Position numbers and translations under genes: made by a program
Source: Allodiplogaster sudhausi
Lineage: Eukaryota > Nematoda > Chromadorea > Rhabditida > Diplogasteridae
Assembly: GCA_945643635.1 (NCBI GenBank)
Contig: CALZFC010000269.1
Span: 35,706 to 99,705, forward strand
Direction of reading: 5' to 3'
DNA: 64,000 nt
Notes under the pieces: generated by a model
What the model was told of the DNA's origin: nothing
What the model saw: the letters and a program-made list of their open reading frames with translations, nothing else
Databases searched by the model: none
In this document: positions 30,101 to 45,900 of the stretch, piece by piece
Numbering within the stretch: the first letter of the stretch is position 1
Layout of the letters: the number at the start of each line of letters is the position of its first letter

Positions 30101-33100
30101 CAGAATTTAGCGTAGAATACGCCTGTAATAATCAAAATCATAACAATCAAGTATTTAAAGAAATCGACTAATTGAACGTCATTTCAACCTATATCAGCGA
30201 AGTAATATCATGCTTAAATATATCATAGCAGACTGTATTTTGCGGAAACTTTATCAGAATTTAGCGTAGAATACGCCTGTAATAATCAAAATCATAACAA
30301 TCAAGTATTTAAAGAAATCGACTAATTGAACGTCATTTCAACCTATATCAGCGAAGTAATATCATGCTTAAATATATCATAGCAGACTGTATTTTGCGGA
30401 AACTTTATCAGAATTTAGCGTAGAATACGCCTGTAATAATCAAAATCATAACAATCAAGTATTTAAAGAAATCGACTAATTGAACGTCATTTCAACCTAT
30501 ATCAGCGAAGTAATATCATGCTTAAATATATCATAGCAGACTGTATTTTGCGGAAACTTTATCAGAATTTAGCGTAGAATACGCCTGTAATAATCAAAAT
30601 CATAACAATCAAGTATTTAAAGAAATCGACTAATTGAACGTCATTTCAACCTATATCAGCGAAGTAATATCATGCTTAAATATATCATAGCAGACTGTAT
30701 TTTGCGGAAACTTTATCAGAATTTAGCGTAGAATACGCCTGTAATAATCAAAATCATAACAATCAAGTATTTAAAGAAATCGACTAATTGAACGTCATTT
30801 CAACCTATATCAGCGAAGTAATATCATGCTTAAATATATCATAGCAGACTGTATTTTGCGGAAACTTTATCAGAATTTAGCGTAGAATACGCCTGTAATA
30901 ATCAAAATCATAACAATCAAGTATTTAAAGAAATCGACTAATTGAACGTCATTTCAACCTATATCAGCGAAGTAATATCATGCTTAAATATATCATAGCA
31001 GACTGTATTTTGCGGAAACTTTATCAGAATTTAGCGTAGAATACGCCTGTAATAATCAAAATCATAACAATCAAGTATTTAAAGAAATCGACTAATTGAA
31101 CGTCATTTCAACCTATATCAGCGAAGTAATATCATGCTTAAATATATCATAGCAGACTGTATTTTGCGGAAACTTTATCAGAATTTAGCGTAGAATACGC
31201 CTGTAATAATCAAAATCATAACAATCAAGTATTTAAAGAAATCGACTAATTGAACGTCATTTCAACCTATATCAGCGAAGTAATATCATGCTTAAATATA
31301 TCATAGCAGACTGTATTTTGCGGAAACTTTATCAGAATTTAGCGTAGAATACGCCTGTAATAATCAAAATCATAACAATCAAGTATTTAAAGAAATCGAC
31401 TAATTGAACGTCATTTCAACCTATATCAGCGAAGTAATATCATGCTTAAATATATCATAGCAGACTGTATTTTGCGGAAACTTTATCAGAATTTAGCGTA
31501 GAATACGCCTGTAATAATCAAAATCATAACAATCAAGTATTTAAAGAAATCGACTAATTGAACGTCATTTCAACCTATATCAGCGAAGTAATATCATGCT
31601 TAAATATATCATAGCAGACTGTATTTTGCGGAAACTTTATCAGAATTTAGCGTAGAATACGCCTGTAATAATCAAAATCATAACAATCAAGTATTTAAAG
31701 AAATCGACTAATTGAACGTCATTTCAACCTATATCAGCGAAGTAATATCATGCTTAAATATATCATAGCAGACTGTATTTTGCGGAAACTTTATCAGAAT
31801 TTAGCGTAGAATACGCCTGTAATAATCAAAATCATAACAATCAAGTATTTAAAGAAATCGACTAATTGAACGTCATTTCAACCTATATCAGCGAAGTAAT
31901 ATCATGCTTAAATATATCATAGCAGACTGTATTTTGCGGAAACTTTATCAGAATTTAGCGTAGAATACGCCTGTAATAATCAAAATCATAACAATCAAGT
32001 ATTTAAAGAAATCGACTAATTGAACGTCATTTCAACCTATATCAGCGAAGTAATATCATGCTTAAATATATCATAGCAGACTGTATTTTGCGGAAACTTT
32101 ATCAGAATTTAGCGTAGAATACGCCTGTAATAATCAAAATCATAACAATCAAGTATTTAAAGAAATCGACTAATTGAACGTCATTTCAACCTATATCAGC
32201 GAAGTAATATCATGCTTAAATATATCATAGCAGACTGTATTTTGCGGAAACTTTATCAGAATTTAGCGTAGAATACGCCTGTAATAATCAAAATCATAAC
32301 AATCAAGTATTTAAAGAAATCGACTAATTGAACGTCATTTCAACCTATATCAGCGAAGTAATATCATGCTTAAATATATCATAGCAGACTGTATTTTGCG
32401 GAAACTTTATCAGAATTTAGCGTAGAATACGCCTGTAATAATCAAAATCATAACAATCAAGTATTTAAAGAAATCGACTAATTGAACGTCATTTCAACCT
32501 ATATCAGCGAAGTAATATCATGCTTAAATATATCATAGCAGACTGTATTTTGCGGAAACTTTATCAGAATTTAGCGTAGAATACGCCTGTAATAATCAAA
32601 ATCATAACAATCAAGTATTTAAAGAAATCGACTAATTGAACGTCATTTCAACCTATATCAGCGAAGTAATATCATGCTTAAATATATCATAGCAGACTGT
32701 ATTTTGCGGAAACTTTATCAGAATTTAGCGTAGAATACGCCTGTAATAATCAAAATCATAACAATCAAGTATTTAAAGAAATCGACTAATTGAACGTCAT
32801 TTCAACCTATATCAGCGAAGTAATATCATGCTTAAATATATCATAGCAGACTGTATTTTGCGGAAACTTTATCAGAATTTAGCGTAGAATACGCCTGTAA
32901 TAATCAAAATCATAACAATCAAGTATTTAAAGAAATCGACTAATTGAACGTCATTTCAACCTATATCAGCGAAGTAATATCATGCTTAAATATATCATAG
33001 CAGACTGTATTTTGCGGAAACTTTATCAGAATTTAGCGTAGAATACGCCTGTAATAATCAAAATCATAACAATCAAGTATTTAAAGAAATCGACTAATTG

Positions 33101-36100
33101 AACGTCATTTCAACCTATATCAGCGAAGTAATATCATGCTTAAATATATCATAGCAGACTGTATTTTGCGGAAACTTTATCAGAATTTAGCGTAGAATAC
33201 GCCTGTAATAATCAAAATCATAACAATCAAGTATTTAAAGAAATCGACTAATTGAACGTCATTTCAACCTATATCAGCGAAGTAATATCATGCTTAAATA
33301 TATCATAGCAGACTGTATTTTGCGGAAACTTTATCAGAATTTAGCGTAGAATACGCCTGTAATAATCAAAATCATAACAATCAAGTATTTAAAGAAATCG
33401 ACTAATTGAACGTCATTTCAACCTATATCAGCGAAGTAATATCATGCTTAAATATATCATAGCAGACTGTATTTTGCGGAAACTTTATCAGAATTTAGCG
33501 TAGAATACGCCTGTAATAATCAAAATCATAACAATCAAGTATTTAAAGAAATCGACTAATTGAACGTCATTTCAACCTATATCAGCGAAGTAATATCATG
33601 CTTAAATATATCATAGCAGACTGTATTTTGCGGAAACTTTATCAGAATTTAGCGTAGAATACGCCTGTAATAATCAAAATCATAACAATCAAGTATTTAA
33701 AGAAATCGACTAATTGAACGTCATTTCAACCTATATCAGCGAAGTAATATCATGCTTAAATATATCATAGCAGACTGTATTTTGCGGAAACTTTATCAGA
33801 ATTTAGCGTAGAATACGCCTGTAATAATCAAAATCATAACAATCAAGTATTTAAAGAAATCGACTAATTGAACGTCATTTCAACCTATATCAGCGAAGTA
33901 ATATCATGCTTAAATATATCATAGCAGACTGTATTTTGCGGAAACTTTATCAGAATTTAGCGTAGAATACGCCTGTAATAATCAAAATCATAACAATCAA
34001 GTATTTAAAGAAATCGACTAATTGAACGTCATTTCAACCTATATCAGCGAAGTAATATCATGCTTAAATATATCATAGCAGACTGTATTTTGCGGAAACT
34101 TTATCAGAATTTAGCGTAGAATACGCCTGTAATAATCAAAATCATAACAATCAAGTATTTAAAGAAATCGACTAATTGAACGTCATTTCAACCTATATCA
34201 GCGAAGTAATATCATGCTTAAATATATCATAGCAGACTGTATTTTGCGGAAACTTTATCAGAATTTAGCGTAGAATACGCCTGTAATAATCAAAATCATA
34301 ACAATCAAGTATTTAAAGAAATCGACTAATTGAACGTCATTTCAACCTATATCAGCGAAGTAATATCATGCTTAAATATATCATAGCAGACTGTATTTTG
34401 CGGAAACTTTATCAGAATTTAGCGTAGAATACGCCTGTAATAATCAAAATCATAACAATCAAGTATTTAAAGAAATCGACTAATTGAACGTCATTTCAAC
34501 CTATATCAGCGAAGTAATATCATGCTTAAATATATCATAGCAGACTGTATTTTGCGGAAACTTTATCAGAATTTAGCGTAGAATACGCCTGTAATAATCA
34601 AAATCATAACAATCAAGTATTTAAAGAAATCGACTAATTGAACGTCATTTCAACCTATATCAGCGAAGTAATATCATGCTTAAATATATCATAGCAGACT
34701 GTATTTTGCGGAAACTTTATCAGAATTTAGCGTAGAATACGCCTGTAATAATCAAAATCATAACAATCAAGTATTTAAAGAAATCGACTAATTGAACGTC
34801 ATTTCAACCTATATCAGCGAAGTAATATCATGCTTAAATATATCATAGCAGACTGTATTTTGCGGAAACTTTATCAGAATTTAGCGTAGAATACGCCTGT
34901 AATAATCAAAATCATAACAATCAAGTATTTAAAGAAATCGACTAATTGAACGTCATTTCAACCTATATCAGCGAAGTAATATCATGCTTAAATATATCAT
35001 AGCAGACTGTATTTTGCGGAAACTTTATCAGAATTTAGCGTAGAATACGCCTGTAATAATCAAAATCATAACAATCAAGTATTTAAAGAAATCGACTAAT
35101 TGAACGTCATTTCAACCTATATCAGCGAAGTAATATCATGCTTAAATATATCATAGCAGACTGTATTTTGCGGAAACTTTATCAGAATTTAGCGTAGAAT
35201 ACGCCTGTAATAATCAAAATCATAACAATCAAGTATTTAAAGAAATCGACTAATTGAACGTCATTTCAACCTATATCAGCGAAGTAATATCATGCTTAAA
35301 TATATCATAGCAGACTGTATTTTGCGGAAACTTTATCAGAATTTAGCGTAGAATACGCCTGTAATAATCAAAATCATAACAATCAAGTATTTAAAGAAAT
35401 CGACTAATTGAACGTCATTTCAACCTATATCAGCGAAGTAATATCATGCTTAAATATATCATAGCAGACTGTATTTTGCGGAAACTTTATCAGAATTTAG
35501 CGTAGAATACGCCTGTAATAATCAAAATCATAACAATCAAGTATTTAAAGAAATCGACTAATTGAACGTCATTTCAACCTATATCAGCGAAGTAATATCA
35601 TGCTTAAATATATCATAGCAGACTGTATTTTGCGGAAACTTTATCAGAATTTAGCGTAGAATACGCCTGTAATAATCAAAATCATAACAATCAAGTATTT
35701 AAAGAAATCGACTAATTGAACGTCATTTCAACCTATATCAGCGAAGTAATATCATGCTTAAATATATCATAGCAGACTGTATTTTGCGGAAACTTTATCA
35801 GAATTTAGCGTAGAATACGCCTGTAATAATCAAAATCATAACAATCAAGTATTTAAAGAAATCGACTAATTGAACGTCATTTCAACCTATATCAGCGAAG
35901 TAATATCATGCTTAAATATATCATAGCAGACTGTATTTTGCGGAAACTTTATCAGAATTTAGCGTAGAATACGCCTGTAATAATCAAAATCATAACAATC
36001 AAGTATTTAAAGAAATCGACTAATTGAACGTCATTTCAACCTATATCAGCGAAGTAATATCATGCTTAAATATATCATAGCAGACTGTATTTTGCGGAAA

Positions 36101-39100
36101 CTTTATCAGAATTTAGCGTAGAATACGCCTGTAATAATCAAAATCATAACAATCAAGTATTTAAAGAAATCGACTAATTGAACGTCATTTCAACCTATAT
36201 CAGCGAAGTAATATCATGCTTAAATATATCATAGCAGACTGTATTTTGCGGAAACTTTATCAGAATTTAGCGTAGAATACGCCTGTAATAATCAAAATCA
36301 TAACAATCAAGTATTTAAAGAAATCGACTAATTGAACGTCATTTCAACCTATATCAGCGAAGTAATATCATGCTTAAATATATCATAGCAGACTGTATTT
36401 TGCGGAAACTTTATCAGAATTTAGCGTAGAATACGCCTGTAATAATCAAAATCATAACAATCAAGTATTTAAAGAAATCGACTAATTGAACGTCATTTCA
36501 ACCTATATCAGCGAAGTAATATCATGCTTAAATATATCATAGCAGACTGTATTTTGCGGAAACTTTATCAGAATTTAGCGTAGAATACGCCTGTAATAAT
36601 CAAAATCATAACAATCAAGTATTTAAAGAAATCGACTAATTGAACGTCATTTCAACCTATATCAGCGAAGTAATATCATGCTTAAATATATCATAGCAGA
36701 CTGTATTTTGCGGAAACTTTATCAGAATTTAGCGTAGAATACGCCTGTAATAATCAAAATCATAACAATCAAGTATTTAAAGAAATCGACTAATTGAACG
36801 TCATTTCAACCTATATCAGCGAAGTAATATCATGCTTAAATATATCATAGCAGACTGTATTTTGCGGAAACTTTATCAGAATTTAGCGTAGAATACGCCT
36901 GTAATAATCAAAATCATAACAATCAAGTATTTAAAGAAATCGACTAATTGAACGTCATTTCAACCTATATCAGCGAAGTAATATCATGCTTAAATATATC
37001 ATAGCAGACTGTATTTTGCGGAAACTTTATCAGAATTTAGCGTAGAATACGCCTGTAATAATCAAAATCATAACAATCAAGTATTTAAAGAAATCGACTA
37101 ATTGAACGTCATTTCAACCTATATCAGCGAAGTAATATCATGCTTAAATATATCATAGCAGACTGTATTTTGCGGAAACTTTATCAGAATTTAGCGTAGA
37201 ATACGCCTGTAATAATCAAAATCATAACAATCAAGTATTTAAAGAAATCGACTAATTGAACGTCATTTCAACCTATATCAGCGAAGTAATATCATGCTTA
37301 AATATATCATAGCAGACTGTATTTTGCGGAAACTTTATCAGAATTTAGCGTAGAATACGCCTGTAATAATCAAAATCATAACAATCAAGTATTTAAAGAA
37401 ATCGACTAATTGAACGTCATTTCAACCTATATCAGCGAAGTAATATCATGCTTAAATATATCATAGCAGACTGTATTTTGCGGAAACTTTATCAGAATTT
37501 AGCGTAGAATACGCCTGTAATAATCAAAATCATAACAATCAAGTATTTAAAGAAATCGACTAATTGAACGTCATTTCAACCTATATCAGCGAAGTAATAT
37601 CATGCTTAAATATATCATAGCAGACTGTATTTTGCGGAAACTTTATCAGAATTTAGCGTAGAATACGCCTGTAATAATCAAAATCATAACAATCAAGTAT
37701 TTAAAGAAATCGACTAATTGAACGTCATTTCAACCTATATCAGCGAAGTAATATCATGCTTAAATATATCATAGCAGACTGTATTTTGCGGAAACTTTAT
37801 CAGAATTTAGCGTAGAATACGCCTGTAATAATCAAAATCATAACAATCAAGTATTTAAAGAAATCGACTAATTGAACGTCATTTCAACCTATATCAGCGA
37901 AGTAATATCATGCTTAAATATATCATAGCAGACTGTATTTTGCGGAAACTTTATCAGAATTTAGCGTAGAATACGCCTGTAATAATCAAAATCATAACAA
38001 TCAAGTATTTAAAGAAATCGACTAATTGAACGTCATTTCAACCTATATCAGCGAAGTAATATCATGCTTAAATATATCATAGCAGACTGTATTTTGCGGA
38101 AACTTTATCAGAATTTAGCGTAGAATACGCCTGTAATAATCAAAATCATAACAATCAAGTATTTAAAGAAATCGACTAATTGAACGTCATTTCAACCTAT
38201 ATCAGCGAAGTAATATCATGCTTAAATATATCATAGCAGACTGTATTTTGCGGAAACTTTATCAGAATTTAGCGTAGAATACGCCTGTAATAATCAAAAT
38301 CATAACAATCAAGTATTTAAAGAAATCGACTAATTGAACGTCATTTCAACCTATATCAGCGAAGTAATATCATGCTTAAATATATCATAGCAGACTGTAT
38401 TTTGCGGAAACTTTATCAGAATTTAGCGTAGAATACGCCTGTAATAATCAAAATCATAACAATCAAGTATTTAAAGAAATCGACTAATTGAACGTCATTT
38501 CAACCTATATCAGCGAAGTAATATCATGCTTAAATATATCATAGCAGACTGTATTTTGCGGAAACTTTATCAGAATTTAGCGTAGAATACGCCTGTAATA
38601 ATCAAAATCATAACAATCAAGTATTTAAAGAAATCGACTAATTGAACGTCATTTCAACCTATATCAGCGAAGTAATATCATGCTTAAATATATCATAGCA
38701 GACTGTATTTTGCGGAAACTTTATCAGAATTTAGCGTAGAATACGCCTGTAATAATCAAAATCATAACAATCAAGTATTTAAAGAAATCGACTAATTGAA
38801 CGTCATTTCAACCTATATCAGCGAAGTAATATCATGCTTAAATATATCATAGCAGACTGTATTTTGCGGAAACTTTATCAGAATTTAGCGTAGAATACGC
38901 CTGTAATAATCAAAATCATAACAATCAAGTATTTAAAGAAATCGACTAATTGAACGTCATTTCAACCTATATCAGCGAAGTAATATCATGCTTAAATATA
39001 TCATAGCAGACTGTATTTTGCGGAAACTTTATCAGAATTTAGCGTAGAATACGCCTGTAATAATCAAAATCATAACAATCAAGTATTTAAAGAAATCGAC

Positions 39101-42100
39101 TAATTGAACGTCATTTCAACCTATATCAGCGAAGTAATATCATGCTTAAATATATCATAGCAGACTGTATTTTGCGGAAACTTTATCAGAATTTAGCGTA
39201 GAATACGCCTGTAATAATCAAAATCATAACAATCAAGTATTTAAAGAAATCGACTAATTGAACGTCATTTCAACCTATATCAGCGAAGTAATATCATGCT
39301 TAAATATATCATAGCAGACTGTATTTTGCGGAAACTTTATCAGAATTTAGCGTAGAATACGCCTGTAATAATCAAAATCATAACAATCAAGTATTTAAAG
39401 AAATCGACTAATTGAACGTCATTTCAACCTATATCAGCGAAGTAATATCATGCTTAAATATATCATAGCAGACTGTATTTTGCGGAAACTTTATCAGAAT
39501 TTAGCGTAGAATACGCCTGTAATAATCAAAATCATAACAATCAAGTATTTAAAGAAATCGACTAATTGAACGTCATTTCAACCTATATCAGCGAAGTAAT
39601 ATCATGCTTAAATATATCATAGCAGACTGTATTTTGCGGAAACTTTATCAGAATTTAGCGTAGAATACGCCTGTAATAATCAAAATCATAACAATCAAGT
39701 ATTTAAAGAAATCGACTAATTGAACGTCATTTCAACCTATATCAGCGAAGTAATATCATGCTTAAATATATCATAGCAGACTGTATTTTGCGGAAACTTT
39801 ATCAGAATTTAGCGTAGAATACGCCTGTAATAATCAAAATCATAACAATCAAGTATTTAAAGAAATCGACTAATTGAACGTCATTTCAACCTATATCAGC
39901 GAAGTAATATCATGCTTAAATATATCATAGCAGACTGTATTTTGCGGAAACTTTATCAGAATTTAGCGTAGAATACGCCTGTAATAATCAAAATCATAAC
40001 AATCAAGTATTTAAAGAAATCGACTAATTGAACGTCATTTCAACCTATATCAGCGAAGTAATATCATGCTTAAATATATCATAGCAGACTGTATTTTGCG
40101 GAAACTTTATCAGAATTTAGCGTAGAATACGCCTGTAATAATCAAAATCATAACAATCAAGTATTTAAAGAAATCGACTAATTGAACGTCATTTCAACCT
40201 ATATCAGCGAAGTAATATCATGCTTAAATATATCATAGCAGACTGTATTTTGCGGAAACTTTATCAGAATTTAGCGTAGAATACGCCTGTAATAATCAAA
40301 ATCATAACAATCAAGTATTTAAAGAAATCGACTAATTGAACGTCATTTCAACCTATATCAGCGAAGTAATATCATGCTTAAATATATCATAGCAGACTGT
40401 ATTTTGCGGAAACTTTATCAGAATTTAGCGTAGAATACGCCTGTAATAATCAAAATCATAACAATCAAGTATTTAAAGAAATCGACTAATTGAACGTCAT
40501 TTCAACCTATATCAGCGAAGTAATATCATGCTTAAATATATCATAGCAGACTGTATTTTGCGGAAACTTTATCAGAATTTAGCGTAGAATACGCCTGTAA
40601 TAATCAAAATCATAACAATCAAGTATTTAAAGAAATCGACTAATTGAACGTCATTTCAACCTATATCAGCGAAGTAATATCATGCTTAAATATATCATAG
40701 CAGACTGTATTTTGCGGAAACTTTATCAGAATTTAGCGTAGAATACGCCTGTAATAATCAAAATCATAACAATCAAGTATTTAAAGAAATCGACTAATTG
40801 AACGTCATTTCAACCTATATCAGCGAAGTAATATCATGCTTAAATATATCATAGCAGACTGTATTTTGCGGAAACTTTATCAGAATTTAGCGTAGAATAC
40901 GCCTGTAATAATCAAAATCATAACAATCAAGTATTTAAAGAAATCGACTAATTGAACGTCATTTCAACCTATATCAGCGAAGTAATATCATGCTTAAATA
41001 TATCATAGCAGACTGTATTTTGCGGAAACTTTATCAGAATTTAGCGTAGAATACGCCTGTAATAATCAAAATCATAACAATCAAGTATTTAAAGAAATCG
41101 ACTAATTGAACGTCATTTCAACCTATATCAGCGAAGTAATATCATGCTTAAATATATCATAGCAGACTGTATTTTGCGGAAACTTTATCAGAATTTAGCG
41201 TAGAATACGCCTGTAATAATCAAAATCATAACAATCAAGTATTTAAAGAAATCGACTAATTGAACGTCATTTCAACCTATATCAGCGAAGTAATATCATG
41301 CTTAAATATATCATAGCAGACTGTATTTTGCGGAAACTTTATCAGAATTTAGCGTAGAATACGCCTGTAATAATCAAAATCATAACAATCAAGTATTTAA
41401 AGAAATCGACTAATTGAACGTCATTTCAACCTATATCAGCGAAGTAATATCATGCTTAAATATATCATAGCAGACTGTATTTTGCGGAAACTTTATCAGA
41501 ATTTAGCGTAGAATACGCCTGTAATAATCAAAATCATAACAATCAAGTATTTAAAGAAATCGACTAATTGAACGTCATTTCAACCTATATCAGCGAAGTA
41601 ATATCATGCTTAAATATATCATAGCAGACTGTATTTTGCGGAAACTTTATCAGAATTTAGCGTAGAATACGCCTGTAATAATCAAAATCATAACAATCAA
41701 GTATTTAAAGAAATCGACTAATTGAACGTCATTTCAACCTATATCAGCGAAGTAATATCATGCTTAAATATATCATAGCAGACTGTATTTTGCGGAAACT
41801 TTATCAGAATTTAGCGTAGAATACGCCTGTAATAATCAAAATCATAACAATCAAGTATTTAAAGAAATCGACTAATTGAACGTCATTTCAACCTATATCA
41901 GCGAAGTAATATCATGCTTAAATATATCATAGCAGACTGTATTTTGCGGAAACTTTATCAGAATTTAGCGTAGAATACGCCTGTAATAATCAAAATCATA
42001 ACAATCAAGTATTTAAAGAAATCGACTAATTGAACGTCATTTCAACCTATATCAGCGAAGTAATATCATGCTTAAATATATCATAGCAGACTGTATTTTG

Positions 42101-42812
42101 CGGAAACTTTATCAGAATTTAGCGTAGAATACGCCTGTAATAATCAAAATCATAACAATCAAGTATTTAAAGAAATCGACTAATTGAACGTCATTTCAAC
42201 CTATATCAGCGAAGTAATATCATGCTTAAATATATCATAGCAGACTGTATTTTGCGGAAACTTTATCAGAATTTAGCGTAGAATACGCCTGTAATAATCA
42301 AAATCATAACAATCAAGTATTTAAAGAAATCGACTAATTGAACGTCATTTCAACCTATATCAGCGAAGTAATATCATGCTTAAATATATCATAGCAGACT
42401 GTATTTTGCGGAAACTTTATCAGAATTTAGCGTAGAATACGCCTGTAATAATCAAAATCATAACAATCAAGTATTTAAAGAAATCGACTAATTGAACGTC
42501 ATTTCAACCTATATCAGCGAAGTAATATCATGCTTAAATATATCATAGCAGACTGTATTTTGCGGAAACTTTATCAGAATTTAGCGTAGAATACGCCTGT
42601 AATAATCAAAATCATAACAATCAAGTATTTAAAGAAATCGACTAATTGAACGTCATTTCAACCTATATCAGCGAAGTAATATCATGCTTAAATATATCAT
42701 AGCAGACTGTATTTTGCGGAAACTTTATCAGAATTTAGCGTAGAATACGCCTGTAATAATCAAAATCATAACAATCAAGTATTTAAAGAAATCGACTAAT
42801 TGAACGTCATTT

Positions 42813-42956
42813 CAACCTATATCAGCGAAGTAATATCATGCTTAAATATATCATAGCAGACTGTATTTTGCGGAAACTTTATCAGAATTTAGCGTAGAAT
42901 ACGCCTGTAATAATCAAAATCATAACAATCAAGTATTTAAAGAAATCGTTTCAAAA
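42813..42956 (+). repeat. 139-bp short satellite unit, border of uniform array
   Basis: This unit lacks 15 bp (unit bases 137-151, following AAATCG). The next unit begins CAAAATATAT instead of CAACCTATAT, so C4 and C5 are both A. It is the first visible difference after 42.9 kb of identical units and marks the end of region A. Unlike the other four short units in the window it does not carry C59T or C114T. It is therefore either the ancestral form of the deletion haplotype or a gene-conversion product that transferred only the deletion end. The deletion removes the TTGAA arm of the TTGAA/TTCAA inverted repeat. Confidence 0.93.
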
Positions 42957-45900
42957 TATATCAGCGAAGTAATATCATGCTTAAATATATCATAGCAGAC
43001 TGTATTTTGCGGAAACTTTATCAGAATTTAGCGTAGAATACGCCTGTAATAATCAAAATCATAACAATCAAGTATTTAAAGAAATCGACTAATTGAACGT
43101 CATTTCAACCTATATCAGCGAAGTAATATCATGCTTAAATATATCATAGCAGACTGTATTTTGCGGAAACTTTATCAGAATTTAGCGTAGAATACGCCTG
43201 TAATAATCAAAATCATAACAATCAAGTATTTAAAGAAATCGACTAATTGAACGTCATTTCAACCTATATCAGCGAAGTAATATCATGCTTAAATATATCA
43301 TAGCAGACTGTATTTTGCGGAAACTTTATCAGAATTTAGCGTAGAATACGCCTGTAATAATCAAAATCATAACAATCAAGTATTTAAAGAAATCGACTAA
43401 TTGAACGTCATTTCAACCTATATCAGCGAAGTAATATCATGCTTAAATATATCATAGCAGACTGTATTTTGCGGAAACTTTATCAGAATTTAGCGTAGAA
43501 TACGCCTGTAATAATCAAAATCATAACAATCAAGTATTTAAAGAAATCGACTAATTGAACGTCATTTCAACCTATATCAGCGAAGTAATATCATGCTTAA
43601 ATATATCATAGCAGACTGTATTTTGCGGAAACTTTATCAGAATTTAGCGTAGAATACGCCTGTAATAATCAAAATCATAACAATCAAGTATTTAAAGAAA
43701 TCGACTAATTGAACGTCATTTCAACCTATATCAGCGAAGTAATATCATGCTTAAATATATCATAGCAGACTGTATTTTGCGGAAACTTTATCAGAATTTA
43801 GCGTAGAATACGCCTGTAATAATCAAAATCATAACAATCAAGTATTTAAAGAAATCGACTAATTGAACGTCATTTCAACCTATATCAGCGAAGTAATATC
43901 ATGCTTAAATATATCATAGCAGACTGTATTTTGCGGAAACTTTATCAGAATTTAGCGTAGAATACGCCTGTAATAATCAAAATCATAACAATCAAGTATT
44001 TAAAGAAATCGACTAATTGAACGTCATTTCAACCTATATCAGCGAAGTAATATCATGCTTAAATATATCATAGCAGACTGTATTTTGCGGAAACTTTATC
44101 AGAATTTAGCGTAGCATACGCCTGTAATAATCAAAATCATAACAATCAAGTATTTAAAGAAATCGACTAATTGAACGTCATTTCAACCTATATCAGCGAA
44201 GTAATATCATGCTTAAATATATCATAGCAGACTGTATTTTGCGGAAACTTTATCAGAATTTAGCGTAGAATACGCCTGTAATAATCAAAATCATAACAAT
44301 CAAGTATTTAAAGAAATCGACTAATTGAACGTCATTTCAACCTATATCAGCGAAGTAATATCATGCTTAAATATATCATAGCAGACTGTATTTTGCGGAA
44401 ACTTTATCAGAATTTAGCGTAGCATACGCCTGTAATAATCAAAATCATAACAATCAAGTATTTAAAGAAATCGACTAATTGAACGTCATTTCAACCTATA
44501 TCAGCGAAGTAATATCATGCTTAAATATATCATAGCAGACTGTATTTTGCGGAAACTTTATCAGAATTTAGCGTAGAATACGCCTGTAATAATCAAAATC
44601 ATAACAATCAAGTATTTAAAGAAATCGACTAATTGAACGTCATTTCAACCTATATCAGCGAAGTATTATCATGCTTAAATATATCATAGCAGACTGTATT
44701 TTGCGGAAACTTTATCAGAATTTAGCGTAGAATACGCCTGTAATAATCAAAATCATAACAATCAAGTATTTAAAGAAATCGACTAATTGAACGTCATTTC
44801 AACCTATATCAGCGAAGTAATATCATGCTTAAATATATCATAGCAGACTGTATTTTGCGGAAACTTTATCAGAATTTAGCGTAGCATACGCCTGTAATAA
44901 TCAAAATCATAACAATCAAGTATTTAAAGAAATCGACTAATTGAACGTCATTTCAACCTATATCAGCGAAGTAATATCATGCTTAAATATATCATAGCAG
45001 ACTGTATTTTGCGGAAACTTTATCAGAATTTAGCGTAGCATACGCCTGTAATAATCAAAATCATAACAATCAAGTATTTAAAGAAATCGACTAATTGAAC
45101 GTCATTTCAACCTATATCAGCGAAGTAATATCATGCTTAAATATATCATAGCAGACTGTATTTTGCGGAAACTTTATCAGAATTTAGCGTAGAATACGCC
45201 TGTAATAATCAAAATCATAACAATCAAGTATTTAAAGAAATCGGCTAATTGAACGTCATTTCAACCTATATCAGCGAAGTAATATCATGCTTAAATATAT
45301 CATAGCAGACTGTATTTTGCGGAAACTTTATCAGAATTTAGCGTAGCATACGCCTGTAATAATCAAAATCATAACAATCAAGTATTTAAAGAAATCGACT
45401 AATTGAACGTCATTTCAACCTATATCAGCGAAGTAATATCATGCTTAAATATATCATAGCAGACTGTATTTTGCGGAAACTTTATCAGAATTTAGCGTAG
45501 AATACGCCTGTAATAATCAAAATCATAACAATCAAGTATTTAAAGAAATCGACTAATTGAACGTCATTTCAACCTATATCAGCGAAGTAATATCATGCTT
45601 AAATATATCATAGCAGACTGTATTTTGCGGAAACTTTATCAGAATTTAGCGTAGAATACGCCTGTAATAATCAAAATCATAACAATCAAGTATTTAAAGA
45701 AATCGACTAATTGAACGTCATTTCAACCTATATCAGCGAAGTAATATCATGCTTAAATATATCATAGCAGACTGTATTTTGCGGAAACTTTATCAGAATT
45801 TAGCGTAGCATACGCCTGTAATAATCAAAATCATAACAATCAAGTATTTAAAGAAATCGACTAATTGAACGTCATTTCAACCTATATCAGCGAAGTAATA

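Larger units (their letters stand above)
1..42948 (+). repeat. Homogeneous 154-bp satellite array (region A)
   Basis: This is a tandem array of a 154-bp unit beginning CAACCTATATCAGCGAAGTA at position 1, then again at 155, 309 and so on. There are 278 full copies plus 136 bp of the 279th. With 60-base lines the pattern should recur every 4,620 bases (30 units), and the lines at 1, 4621, 9241, 13861, 18481, 23101, 27721, 32341, 36961 and 41581 are identical. Reading the lines in between I saw no substitution or indel. The unit has 46 G+C of 154 bases (30%). Stops occur in all six frames and the period shifts frame by one each copy, so it is non-coding. It continues past the left edge of the window. 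The unit is not one I recognise by name. Such uniformity implies very recent amplification or gene conversion, or an assembly that filled the array with a consensus. Confidence 0.98.

Noticed and set aside
1..42948. CRISPR-like array
   Set aside because: The whole 154 bp repeats with no distinct spacers between short repeats, and the context is a nematode-type telomere. It is a satellite.
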